A stretch of 28,406 bases of DNA from Zancudomyces culisetae (taxonomy: Eukaryota > Kickxellomycota > Harpellomycetes > Harpellales > Legeriomycetaceae), in assembly GCA_001969505.1 (NCBI GenBank), contig LSSK01000579.1:1-28406 (forward strand), written 5' to 3'. The notes under the pieces are model-generated. The model saw only the letters and a list, made by a program, of their open reading frames with translations, made no database searches and had not been told where the DNA came from. A program made the position numbers and the translations under genes. Numbering within the stretch: position 1 is the stretch's first letter; each line of letters opens with the position of its first letter. Of the stretch, positions 1 to 9,076 are shown one piece after another.

Positions 1-45
1 AACATTATAGTGTATAATTAAATAAGTTACAAATCTCGGACTGGA

Positions 46-53
46 TTTATATA
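46..53 (+). promoter_or_regulatory. possible TATA element of the SOD-like gene
   Basis: The sequence TTTATATA lies about 50 bp upstream of the ATG at 104. It is TATA-like and suitably placed, but the region is AT-rich, so the match could be chance. Confidence 0.3.
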
Positions 54-103
54 CCATCAACCACTACTAATAGTTACAAACATTTGCAATCACAAACAAA
101 AAA

Positions 104-733
104 ATGTACAAACATATATTAAACACACTGGCAGTTCTTGGCAGTTTGGCAGTTATTGGTGCTTCAAATGCAGGGTACGATCTCCTTGATCGTCAGAAAC
201 AAGTGCTTCATAAGAGACAGAATGCTCAGTCTGTAGCCGCTATATTAAAACAGCCACTAGTTTCTACCCAGACAGGTGTAGCTGTTGCACCAACATCACC
301 ACCTTACCAAAGAATAGTTGGCGATGTATTCATATACCCAGGAGACAATAGTGTTCCATCAAAGGCATCTCCAGCGTTAATTCAATTGGCATTTATAAAT
401 ACTGTTGCAGGGCAAAGGTATAGATATGTAACATACGAAAAGCTTCTTCCAGACCTGACAAAGTGTCAGGGATATGGAAATCCATTTAATCCACCAAACG
501 TACCCAAGACCACTACAGATGCATGTATAACTAACTACAAGTCTGGATGCCCTGTATCTTATACAACGGGATTGACTGGCTATTTCACTCCATCATCAAC
601 ATTGTTTGGTTCTCTTGAAATATTGAATGGGTTTGCATCATACAAAGACTTTACAAATATAGCCGACAAAACATTTATTGTATATGATAGCGCAAACCGT
701 ATAGTTTATTGTGCAGGGCTGATCATAGTATAA
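104..733 (+). CDS. secreted Cu/Zn superoxide dismutase-like protein lacking metal-binding histidines
   Basis: This is an intact 209-residue protein starting at the first ATG after an A-rich leader. Residues 1-23 form a signal peptide (hydrophobic core LAVLGSLAVIGA). KR at 37-38 is a likely Kex2 processing site, so the mature chain would begin at about residue 39. From about residue 90 the pattern follows the Cu/Zn-SOD barrel of extracellular fungal proteins: a YxYVTYE strand where YHIHE is usual, C121 then GYGNPFNPP (usually G-x-HxDP), C141, C149-PV, a GLTGYF segment (usually DLSGKHG), a YKDF segment and a final strand ending RIVYCAGL with C203. The metal-ligand histidines are absent: the only two His are in the signal peptide and propeptide (H4, H36). 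It is therefore probably a non-catalytic, secreted or wall-associated SOD-fold protein. The fold call rests on pattern matching by eye. Confidence 0.6.
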   Translation: MYKHILNTLAVLGSLAVIGASNAGYDLLDRQKQVLHKRQNAQSVAAILKQPLVSTQTGVAVAPTSPPYQRIVGDVFIYPGDNSVPSKASPALIQLAFINTVAGQRYRYVTYEKLLPDLTKCQGYGNPFNPPNVPKTTTDACITNYKSGCPVSYTTGLTGYFTPSSTLFGSLEILNGFASYKDFTNIADKTFIVYDSANRIVYCAGLIIV

Positions 734-830
734 ATCAAACGCAAAACGTTTTCCCACTTTTTTTGAGGTCTTATACAGCTCCTGATGTATTTACTTTGCT
801 GTCTTTTAACCAAGTATAAGTTGTTAACCT

Positions 831-836
831 AATAAA
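831..836 (+). terminator. poly(A) signal AATAAA after the SOD-like gene
   Basis: An exact AATAAA lies 98 bp after the stop codon of the SOD-like gene and is followed by AT-rich sequence, as expected for a 3' end. Confidence 0.5.
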
Positions 837-2814
837 ATTAAATTTTACCAAATATAGCATTCGCTCTTTTGCTACTTTTTGTTGCACATTTTTTCCGTGT
901 ACATATTTTTTGTGCACATACTTTCTGTGCTAACCTAAACATTCACATTCATTTCAAGTGTCACTGAAAATTGGAAAGCTTTTGTTGCCGCAATTACAGC
1001 CTTGTCCAAGAGCACTGTATCAACATTGAACGCATTTGCTTGAGTAAAACAGTATATTCTTTATACGGTTGCGCATTTGGTTGATTTTGTTCATCTTTAA
1101 TTCAATCCTGCAAAATCACCAGAGAGTAGCTCAACTAATTACTTCTATGTACTCCTTCTTTTCTCCCCCTCCCACTTATCCTTTATCCTCTTGCTCCCTG
1201 GATTAGCTAACTCAAACCCATGTTTCTATTTTGACTTCACACCGGCCGGTTTTATTAAACTAATTTTTTCGGCCGTTCTTGTTCATCCTGGGATCCTTTT
1301 TATAGGTTATTGTAAAGTCCCCAACGTAGAAATCGAAGGGCTTTTTAGCGCTGACTATCTATAAACTTCTGGATTTAACAAAATTCAGGTTGTTTTTCAA
1401 AAGCACTCCAAAACAATATTTTACTTTAAAGTCCAATTAACTTTGATAATAGTTTGAAGGATTGTGATAATTATGCCTAATTACGAATTCTCTTAAAAAG
1501 GTATAATAAATCCTAGTTTGTTAAAAATATAGATACATTCAGTTAGCTATAGCAAATAACAAAAGTTGATAATGTGATACACCGAGATAATAAATGTAAC
1601 ATCGTAGCAAAAAAATGTAATGATTTCAAGTTCTTTTATCTGACTTAACCTTAGATTAAAGATGGGAACTTTTGAAAACAGGAAAAAATTTTAACCACTA
1701 TTGTTGCTGCGTTCATCACTTTTGCAATTGAAGGTGCACAAATGCCCTATTTGTGATCACTACAAGTGTTAAAATCTGAGTTCTGAGAATTATTTTTCAG
1801 TAAATATACTGCCGTTTACGTAATTAGCAATTTTCTAGTTCTGTTCTAGGAATTATTTTTCATTCATGCTACAAACCGAAAGTCTTGATTAGGAGAACAA
1901 ATAGCAGCAATCAGAGGGATGGGTAAGTTTCAGTTTGAGTAAGTTGATATTTCTTTGCTGAAATTAAAGTTGAGGTTTAATCAGAATTTATAAAAGGGTT
2001 GCCATGCTTTGTCATTTTTATCCCTAATTTGCTTATTGACTATTTACTTCCGCGTCAAATTGCTTTATTGTCGATGTTTTGTTTATTTAAAACTCCGACA
2101 ATTTGCTTTTTTTCCTAGTTTGATATACAAAACAAGCAACTATCAATAGAATTGGCTGAAAAAGTTAATTACGTTTAATACAAAACAGACAATTCTTTGC
2201 GCATTAATGTCAATACAATATTTACTATTTACTGATTTGTATTTTTTTGAATGTTTTGGTAAAAACCTTGACCCCAGCTATAGTCGAACTTTTAGTAAAC
2301 ATTGAACTTTTGCATTATTGTATAGTTAAATCGAAAAAGTAGTATGGCGTATTATATTACCAATCCTAATGAATAATGGGATAAAGTTGATTAAGCATAC
2401 AGTCGGAGTTAAGTGAAATAGAGTGCAAAATTTAGATAGTAAATCGATGAAATGGGAGAAGCATCTAGTTGCCTTCTTTTAAATGCGTCGATTTTTTTTG
2501 GCTGACTTTTTCCTTTCTCCAGCTATGTTTAAATTAATTAAAACTGATTTGGTATTTAAAAAATCCAAACTAAATATCCTCTCCCAGCTGTCGCAAAAGA
2601 AAAAAAAATCACTTAAAACATATGTGAGGTGCTAATGTCTTGACCTTTTTATGATAAAGGCAAGAATCGTCCTATTCAAACAAACTTAGCCATCGGAGGT
2701 ATCGCCGTAAAAGTAAAAAGAAAAAACCAATATACAAGTACAACACAACGACCACTGTTGTACGGCACCACACTTGGTCATATACTATAGTGTAGTATAA
2801 ACGGTTTAGCATTT
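837..2814. other. long intergenic spacer, no convincing gene
   Basis: About 2 kb separates two plus-strand genes. I found no long frame and no tRNA or rRNA. A minus-strand open stretch of about 43 codons ends near 948 but has no start codon or recognisable product. Notable content is a pyrimidine-rich tract (about 1150-1200) and GC-rich palindromes at 1241-1275, which stand out in otherwise AT-rich DNA. The distal part is presumably the promoter of the regulator gene at 2815. Confidence 0.5.
1241..1275. promoter_or_regulatory. paired CGG/CCG palindromes
   Basis: ACCGGCCGGT at 1241-1250 is a perfect 10-bp palindrome, and CGGCCG lies at 1270-1275. Inverted CGG/CCG triplets are the half-sites bound by fungal Zn2Cys6 regulators. 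GC-only palindromes are rare in this AT-rich spacer. A role as an operator is inference; the site is 1.5 kb from the next ATG. Confidence 0.25.
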
Positions 2815-5505
2815 ATGGACAAGGTAGCTGGGTCGCAGGATGATAGACATCTCCATCAAGTAAAAAAGAGGAAGCGGAGCATTGTAATACCAGGGACCAG
2901 TAAGTTTCGTGTAGTATTGAGACAAAAAGAGACCAACTCGGATCATACCAGACTTATTGGCGACAGACTGTACCAAGGTAACAAAGACAATAGTTGTATG
3001 GTACAGAACACTCTTAGCTATGGAGGCTCGACAGTTAGGAATACATTTCAGGAAGAAGAACATTGTGGAGCCTCCAAACAAAAAGAAGGGACAACACCAT
3101 TCTACAATTCATACGAAAGAATAGACCAAAGCGAAAATCAACCAACTTTTCGAAAAAATCCAAAGATCGAGATACCAAAAACCTGTGCAACGATAGAAAG
3201 TACTGTAAAAGTTGCATCAAAAAGCGTTTACAACACTGGAAACGTAGTTCACCCGTATAAAAGGAAACATTTTGAAGACACGGGGGCATATTATCCAGTG
3301 AATTGCAGCGAATTGGCGATGCAAGATGCGTTTGGCAATTTTGCTCAAGTAGACTCAGAAATTGAGAGCAAAAAAAAACTTAAAGCAAATACAAAATCAT
3401 ATATTCCTGGGACAAGCAAGTTTCGGATCAATTTGACTGGATTGAACTCAAATAAAACTAAGCATACAGTGATGGATAATAAAGGTAAGAGCGATTTTGA
3501 ACCTGGTGATATATGGAGAGGTGGTGTTACCTCACTGCAAAGTGTCAAAACGTGCAGCATGTGTTTAAAGCGCAACAGTCATGCCGGAGGCTGTTGTGAG
3601 CATGAATATGAAAATGTATTCTTTTGCGAAATTGAGTATAAAGGCAAGAGATTGGGTCGGTATGACAGCAACACCGGCTTTGGTACCGATAAGTACGTGC
3701 AGTTTGTGTCAAGTGTTTTAGAGCATATTGAATTTGGGTGTCCTGACTTGATGTCTCCTGTAAAAACACCAATTCTAAAGGCAAATGTTGAGCGAGGGCA
3801 AATATCGCTACATATTTTGTACGCATTGGTGATAGTGGGGTCGGTGCTGACTAGCAACATCAAAGCACTAAGTTCGATAAACAAATCAATAGTTGAAAAA
3901 ATAGCAGAGTACTTATCGCAGTACCTGGATAAAAGTGTCTTTAAACAAAAAATAAGTCATATCTGGTGCAGAGCGGCCTTAAGCATGTACTATAAGTACT
4001 GTGGGGATATAAAGAGGAGTTTTGCGAGTATAGAAGCCGCAATGGAGCTGTCTCTTCTTTTGAAATTGGATAGTGTCGATAAAATTCGAGATACTGGTAT
4101 GAGCCTAGCCCATGTTAGTCCTATAGTTCTCGAATTCAAACGGAGGATTTGGTGGATGGTATTTCTAAACTACAGGCATATTCCTGCTAACATATCTTTG
4201 TGTTGTAGAAAAGTTGATGAAGCGGTAGTAGAACCTCCATGTGATGATTACGAGTGGGTGTATTCTATTAAATACCCAATACACACCAAAATACTATACA
4301 ACTACAACGCACATGAAAAACAAGCGCGTTCTGTTGTTTACTTTGGCTTATTTTTTAAAAAGTGCCAACTAACAATGCTGCAAAGTAATATTCATCTCTT
4401 CGTTAGTAGGCGCAAAATGTCTGTACAAAACAATTTTCTCGACGACTATTTCGGATTTAATCGACTGATAGACCAGGCTCAAAATTACCTTTGCGAGTTA
4501 CATACCTTTGCGAACCAAAATCTGGATAATATCTTGATCTATGGATCATCGAACCTTCTGCATGCAAATTCCAATGAAGTTAAAAAAATGGTTGTTAAAC
4601 TGTGGTGTTTACACATCAGCAGTATGGAAGCACTGCTGACCTTGAATCTTTCAGAAGTAGCACATTACAAACAATACGCCATACGACCTCTTCAGGTAGT
4701 AACGGCAAAAACTTCGTGTGTTGATCTGTCATTAAAGCTTGTGGAGTTTTATAGGTGGGGATGGGACAATATTCCGATTGAATATTGGGATACTGATATG
4801 CTAAGCTCGCTGTTAAAAGTTGGCGTAGTATTCGCAAATTCGGTGCGGATTTCAGACCATCCAATGATTCTCAGACTTAATTCAGGATTTTCAATAGTGC
4901 TACAGATACTATCCAAGCTTGAGCTGCTCTTTCCTTGTATTAGTGGCAATTTAAGTGTCTTGAAGAACATTTCTAGTTTGCAACCTCAAGTTTATACATC
5001 CACTATCGACAGTAAAAGCACAAACAGCCCACATCCGCAGTTAATCTCTAGTATTTCGATTACAAAGTTGGATGTTTATCCATGGGTTTTGCCTAAAGGG
5101 CATGTAACCACAAACAACTTTTATACTTTTTTCTCTCATCACAACGGAGAATGTGAAGAGGGTGACACGCCAATGATACCCAGTCGGAGTATAGAAGTCT
5201 CGGCTATTCTCGGGGATAATTCACCAAATGAAAAACCTTTATCCGATTTTAGCGGTATTGGCTTAGAAAAATATTGCACAAAAAAATATAATACCAACTC
5301 CCAAAGCATAAAGGCACACAACAGTACGCCTGTGCATGCTGTACCATTGCGTTCCGGTCGGGTTAGCGATGGTGCATCTGCTTTCTTCACCAAGCATTTA
5401 AATGAACTTGATAGTTCCTTTATGGTGCTGAAATTTACCAATCTGAACCTGAATGATGTTATACCTTCGTTCAAGCAGCTGATAAATGGATATTTTGACC
5501 CTTAA
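2815..5505 (+). CDS. fungal_trans-type transcription regulator with duplicated IPGTSKFR motif
   Basis: This is an intact, intronless 896-residue protein. A basic cluster KKRKR at 17-21 is a likely nuclear localisation signal. The motif IPGTSKFR occurs at 25-32 and again at 197-204 in similar contexts, so the N-terminal part looks internally duplicated. A cysteine cluster is present (C247, C250, C260, C261, C271), but its spacing does not fit the Zn2Cys6 binuclear cluster. Residues of about 305-530 resemble the fungal-specific transcription factor domain (PF04082). They include a predicted helical repeat and the hallmark FKRRIWWMVFLNYR, with R443, R444, W446 and W447. The C-terminal third is Ser/Asn-rich and probably disordered. 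It is most likely a nuclear regulator, but the DNA-binding element is unclear and the target genes are unknown. The fungal_trans assignment is fairly firm; the rest is descriptive. Confidence 0.7.
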   Translation: MDKVAGSQDDRHLHQVKKRKRSIVIPGTSKFRVVLRQKETNSDHTRLIGDRLYQGNKDNSCMVQNTLSYGGSTVRNTFQEEEHCGASKQKEGTTPFYNSYERIDQSENQPTFRKNPKIEIPKTCATIESTVKVASKSVYNTGNVVHPYKRKHFEDTGAYYPVNCSELAMQDAFGNFAQVDSEIESKKKLKANTKSYIPGTSKFRINLTGLNSNKTKHTVMDNKGKSDFEPGDIWRGGVTSLQSVKTCSMCLKRNSHAGGCCEHEYENVFFCEIEYKGKRLGRYDSNTGFGTDKYVQFVSSVLEHIEFGCPDLMSPVKTPILKANVERGQISLHILYALVIVGSVLTSNIKALSSINKSIVEKIAEYLSQYLDKSVFKQKISHIWCRAALSMYYKYCGDIKRSFASIEAAMELSLLLKLDSVDKIRDTGMSLAHVSPIVLEFKRRIWWMVFLNYRHIPANISLCCRKVDEAVVEPPCDDYEWVYSIKYPIHTKILYNYNAHEKQARSVVYFGLFFKKCQLTMLQSNIHLFVSRRKMSVQNNFLDDYFGFNRLIDQAQNYLCELHTFANQNLDNILIYGSSNLLHANSNEVKKMVVKLWCLHISSMEALLTLNLSEVAHYKQYAIRPLQVVTAKTSCVDLSLKLVEFYRWGWDNIPIEYWDTDMLSSLLKVGVVFANSVRISDHPMILRLNSGFSIVLQILSKLELLFPCISGNLSVLKNISSLQPQVYTSTIDSKSTNSPHPQLISSISITKLDVYPWVLPKGHVTTNNFYTFFSHHNGECEEGDTPMIPSRSIEVSAILGDNSPNEKPLSDFSGIGLEKYCTKKYNTNSQSIKAHNSTPVHAVPLRSGRVSDGASAFFTKHLNELDSSFMVLKFTNLNLNDVIPSFKQLINGYFDP

Positions 5506-6817
5506 TCCATTTCCTTTTTATCTAAGTATTTTTTTTAAAAGCGATAAAAACCGTTGTTTCCGGTTCATTTTAGTTCGTTTTATAATTAGTACTTAGATTT
5601 AGCTAACGGTGCCTATCTAAAAAAAAAGCTTGTGGTTAGTATAACCCCCCTGGAATCTAAATAAACGATCAACTAACAAAGTATAGCTGAAAAACAGGAA
5701 AGATTGGGACATCCACAGAGTTTCCAGGGTGATATTACATCAAGAAAGCAGCGCCTCATAGCGAATTTAAGCACTCATCGCGCTATGTTTGAATATATGG
5801 TAGGGCGACAGAGAAACACACACAAAAAACGCTAAAGAGATACCACTTTTCAGTAGAGATGCGATTTTTTTTTGTTCTAATTTTGCGCTTTTCATTGAGT
5901 ATTACTCAAAAATAGAATAAAGCGAAAGCAAATGTAAGTACCAATTCATTCATCGTATACTTTGAGATTTGCAACCTTTCTCCGGTCTATAAGCTGGAAT
6001 TTCTTTTTTGAAAAGAGATTTTGCCTTTACACTCCATCCATCCTCCCTCCCCCCCTCCTCTCCCCGCATTTTGAGCTACCCGAACTATTAGCACCTTCAA
6101 TTTTATACCAGTTTGCGATCGGTTTTGTGACAAGTAAATTCCTAGACCACAGAATCCTGCTGATTTGAAAGGATCTAGATCTGTGAGTGGGGTAAAAGCC
6201 ACTAATGTTTTTTATTTAGTTTATTTTATTCTGACGAACAGGGTACTTTAGCCTAAAATTTTTGATTCCAGTTATAGTAAAAATTGAAAAATCACCCTAT
6301 AAAACAAGAGCTACCACAATAACCACACTCCCCCCCTCTCTACTCCCCCTCTCTTATATTTAATCCACCCCGATCTGGATTTTTCTCGATATTGTGTTGA
6401 GAGGATTACCAGGTTGGTTTAGTCTAGACGGAGAGCTATGCCAGTAGGTATTTGGAACTGCAATGGTATTATTGATGATAATATATATTTTCATAAATTA
6501 GTTTAATTAACATGTTGGTGATGAGGGGTTGTATGAGGGGAAAGTGGTAGATAAAAGAGAAATGCGCCTGTATATGTATTAACGAGTAATTCATATGAAA
6601 TACATATCAAGTCCAAACGAGTACTATTTTTTATATAAATAGCACCAAATATCAATGTTATTCACCTTACTTCGTTAAGAACTCTTATTGTGTATATTCA
6701 TTACTGTATATACATTTAATACTTATCTAGTGGTAAAAAAACTAATATTCCTCAAAGCAAAAGTTGTTCAAACCCAATAGGAAAAACAAAACTATAAATA
6801 TAACTAAGGGGAAAAAA
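5506..6817. other. intergenic spacer with pyrimidine tracts and promoter of the membrane-protein gene
   Basis: AATAAA at 5660-5665 is a plausible 3' end for the regulator. Two strongly C/T-rich tracts occur on the plus strand at about 6032-6066 and 6328-6356. A TATA-like element lies near 6632. Short open frames here lack ATG starts or coding character, so I see no gene. Confidence 0.5.
6632..6639 (+). promoter_or_regulatory. TATA box candidate of the single-pass membrane-protein gene
   Basis: TATATAAA is a canonical match about 180 bp upstream of the ATG at 6818. It is the best TATA element in this spacer. Transcription starting roughly 30-100 bp downstream would give a short 5' UTR. The position is suggestive only. 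Confidence 0.4.
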
Positions 6818-7726
6818 ATGCCAGCCATAAATTTGAACAGATCTGATAACCGTGACAACCAAAAGGCCGTGCCATCCACTCCACAGCTCAATGAAAACAG
6901 ATCCCGTCCCAGTACTGCAGACACCAAAGCAGAAAAACCCACCAAAAACAGAATATGCCACCGTGGAAAGCGTAGAAATCAAAATCGCAGAGCAAGAATA
7001 GAGGAACTCAAGAGAATGCATGCACAAGTAGCTGCAGAGGTACCCCATAATGCTGGTAGAGATACTGTTGTGGAGTACTCGAGTGAAAATTCTCGTAGCT
7101 ATCCATTGGTAAACGCACAAAACAACGCTATAACGCCCGGGCAGAAGTGCGAGAAGGGAAAATTGTGTGTTGTAAAGGACCACCAAGTAGCACACGGCCA
7201 TCCTCAGCCAATGCAAATGGTATATACCCCCAACGTCGCACCCATCCCACGGGAATATACAGCAGATCGCAAGAAAAGCAGGTTTACCTACCCAAGAGCT
7301 GAACCTCAACGGGGAGACATGGTACCTAGAGCTCCTTTTATTGTGGTTATCAACCATCGACCTCTCGTTCCACAGGCGCAAAGAGCCCAGCCAAATCCAC
7401 AGTTTTCCTCTATTAGAAACCTTGTCGGAATCGGCGGAGGTATGGGCGCAACTCCTCAGAATTACAATATGGGAGGTGCAAACGACCCTCTACAGACAGG
7501 TAGTGTTGCCTTTAACGATTCGTTCATCAAGAACAATCCACTTGTAGTTATTGGATTTTTCATCTCAATTCTACTAGCCTTCATTATTTACCACTTTAAA
7601 CAGCTTTCGTCCAACGAAAGTGGAAATGGTAAAAAACAAAGATCATATATCTATGATGTGGCTGGACAATCGCCCAAAAATAGCCCCAGTCTTTTTGTAT
7701 CTACCGAGGAAAGGCTCCTCCCTTGA
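6818..7726 (+). CDS. basic protein with one C-terminal transmembrane segment, unknown function
   Basis: This is an intact 302-residue protein. I use the ATG at 6818 (MPAINLNRSDN), which follows GGGGAAAAAA; the open frame runs further upstream but has only a TTG there. Residues of about 1-60 are polar, with Asn, Pro and Thr. A strongly basic, Arg-rich helix-like stretch lies at about 48-70 (RGKRRNQNRRARIEELKRMH). A Pro/Gln-rich low-complexity middle follows, then a Gly-rich part at about 205-220. One hydrophobic segment spans about 242-258 (LVVIGFFISILLAFIIY), followed by a 44-residue polar tail. There is no signal peptide, so the topology is probably tail-anchor-like with a large cytosolic N-terminal region. 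I do not recognise a family. The basic region could bind RNA or acidic lipids, which is speculation. Transcription converges with the SmB gene. Confidence 0.6.
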   Translation: MPAINLNRSDNRDNQKAVPSTPQLNENRSRPSTADTKAEKPTKNRICHRGKRRNQNRRARIEELKRMHAQVAAEVPHNAGRDTVVEYSSENSRSYPLVNAQNNAITPGQKCEKGKLCVVKDHQVAHGHPQPMQMVYTPNVAPIPREYTADRKKSRFTYPRAEPQRGDMVPRAPFIVVINHRPLVPQAQRAQPNPQFSSIRNLVGIGGGMGATPQNYNMGGANDPLQTGSVAFNDSFIKNNPLVVIGFFISILLAFIIYHFKQLSSNESGNGKKQRSYIYDVAGQSPKNSPSLFVSTEERLLP

Positions 7727-8299
7727 TTGTAAATGTCTGGCTACTATTAGTGCTTTTATATAAATATACTTGTAGTTTTTTTTTGTGTATCTATTTAACG
7801 TTTTGAGTATAGAGTAAGTTTGGTAATGTGTTTATAATAAATTAATATCTATTTGACTTTGAGGGCATGTAAATTTGAGGTGGAAAATGGTTCTTGAAGA
7901 TGTAGGTGTGAGTATAGACTGTATTGTATAGTACTACCATTGTACCTATGTTGCAAAGGGGTGTACCAAAAAGCCATACTTGAGTTTAAATAGTACAAGG
8001 GTGGAGAGAGAGAAGTCAAAAAACTGTTCAAATTGAATATCTCAAATCTTATTTAAAAAATACACCAAACATGTATTCTAGGTTAAACTATCAATTATAT
8101 TAAAATAATAGCAGTGTTTATTTACCAAGAAATGTGCAAAGGGTAGTAATAATACGGATGTAAAAGTGGAAGCAGCGGCAAAAACACCGCCATCCAAACC
8201 GAGCGAAACAACATGATGTTGTGATAGCTGGTTTATTAAAGTGAAAAGACACAGATAATCCAGCAAATTGAAAAAATGGTCTGGTGTCTTGAAATATAA
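7727..8299. other. convergent intergenic region
   Basis: This is the 3' region shared by the plus-strand membrane-protein gene and the minus-strand SmB gene. AATAAA at 7836-7841 serves the former, and TTTATT at 8232-8237 (AATAAA on the minus strand) serves the latter. A perfect inverted repeat lies at 8208-8222. Plus-strand positions of about 8120-8213 form a Lys/Ala/Pro-rich open stretch after a CAG, less AT-rich than its surroundings, but without a start codon. It is not called as a gene. Confidence 0.4.
8208..8222. repeat. perfect inverted repeat ACAACAT/ATGTTGT
   Basis: Two 7-bp arms are separated by a single G. The element lies just 3' of the SmB stop, in the convergent region. It is too tight to form a stable hairpin on its own and may be a protein-binding palindrome or chance. 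Confidence 0.3.
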
Positions 8300-9076
8300 T
8301 TAGGAAGGACGAGCATTTGGAGGGCGATATCCGTGCGCATGGGGAGGTGGATGTGGAGCGTATCTACATAGGTGACACAAACAAGAAAAAAATTTAGTCA
8401 AGGCCTCTTGGCAGGGGTTTGTTGTTAAAAAAATAAATAAACAAATTACTTACCCAGGGGGCGGGGGATGGTATCCTGGTGGAGGAGCTCCAGGAATACC
8501 CATAGGAGGGCGTGCACCAGGTGGAATGATAGGAGGACGGAAACCGGGCGGAGGAACAGCACCACCAGTCGGGGGCATGCCTGGTCTGAATCCAACAGGT
8601 GGATGCATCATTGGCATACTCGGGATTCCAGGCCTGGGTTGCATCATTCCTGGTACAGGACCTCCAATACCACGTACAGGACCGGATAATCCGGCAGGAA
8701 TGGGACCGGCTGCTGCAGTTGGGGCGTTGGATAGCGGAACAGTTCTCTTGGTCGGACGAGCCAAACCAGGCCCTGGCTGCAAGGACGAGGCAGCCGCTCT
8801 AGCTTGAATCGACTCTACGCTAACTGGTGGCGGGCCGTCCACGCTAATAGAGATGACATTTTCCCCTCGTAGTACCACCAATCCCAATATCCGCTTGATC
8901 TGTCTATTTTCCAATTTGGTTTTTATTTGACGAAATTCTTCACAATCCGCCAGTACTAGATTCATGTGTTTATCAAATGCTAACATTTGACCCGTAAATA
9001 CTCGCCCATCTTCCAGCGTTAGCCTCAGACGATGATTCAGGATGCTCATCATCCTAGCATTTTTTGTGTTTCCCAT
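8300..9076 (-). CDS. smb1: small nuclear ribonucleoprotein-associated protein B (SmB)
   Basis: SmB is a core Sm protein of the heptameric ring around U1, U2, U4 and U5 snRNA in the nuclear spliceosome. Exon 1 runs 9076-8454 and exon 2 runs 8363-8300, separated by a 90-bp intron (GTAAGT donor, TAG acceptor, TGACTAA-like branch). Joining them in phase gives a 228-residue protein ending NARPS. The N-terminal Sm fold is clear. Sm1 lies at about 14-48 (LTLEDGRVFTGQMLAFDKHMN, with the D-G-R and M-N signature) and Sm2 at about 60-80 (IKRILGLVVLRGENVISI). After residue 95 the tail is rich in Pro, Gly and Met, with PPGxRPP repeats, as in SmB/B' of other eukaryotes. The ATG at 9076 gives the usual short N-terminus. 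An AATAAA on the minus strand lies 63 bp after the stop. Confidence 0.95.
8364..8453 (-). other. spliceosomal intron of the SmB gene
   Basis: The donor is G|GTAAGT and the acceptor ATGTAG|AT, with a TGACTAA-like branch site between them. Removal restores the Pro-rich frame and adds the last 20 residues. Without splicing, translation would stop at the donor. Confidence 0.9.

Noticed and set aside
1917-1930. ATGG|GTAAGT near 1919 as a possible first exon of a spliced gene
   Set aside because: The start and donor look good, but I could not find a downstream exon with coding character before the regulator gene.
6752-7381. 209-codon minus-strand frame opposite the membrane-protein gene
   Set aside because: Its residues (Cys, Leu, Ser, Trp-rich) look like an antisense reading. 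The plus strand has a proper ATG, TATA and poly(A) signal.
8468-8807. Long plus-strand open frames opposite SmB
   Set aside because: They are antisense shadows of the Pro/Gly-rich SmB tail, whose GC-rich codons suppress stop codons on both strands.
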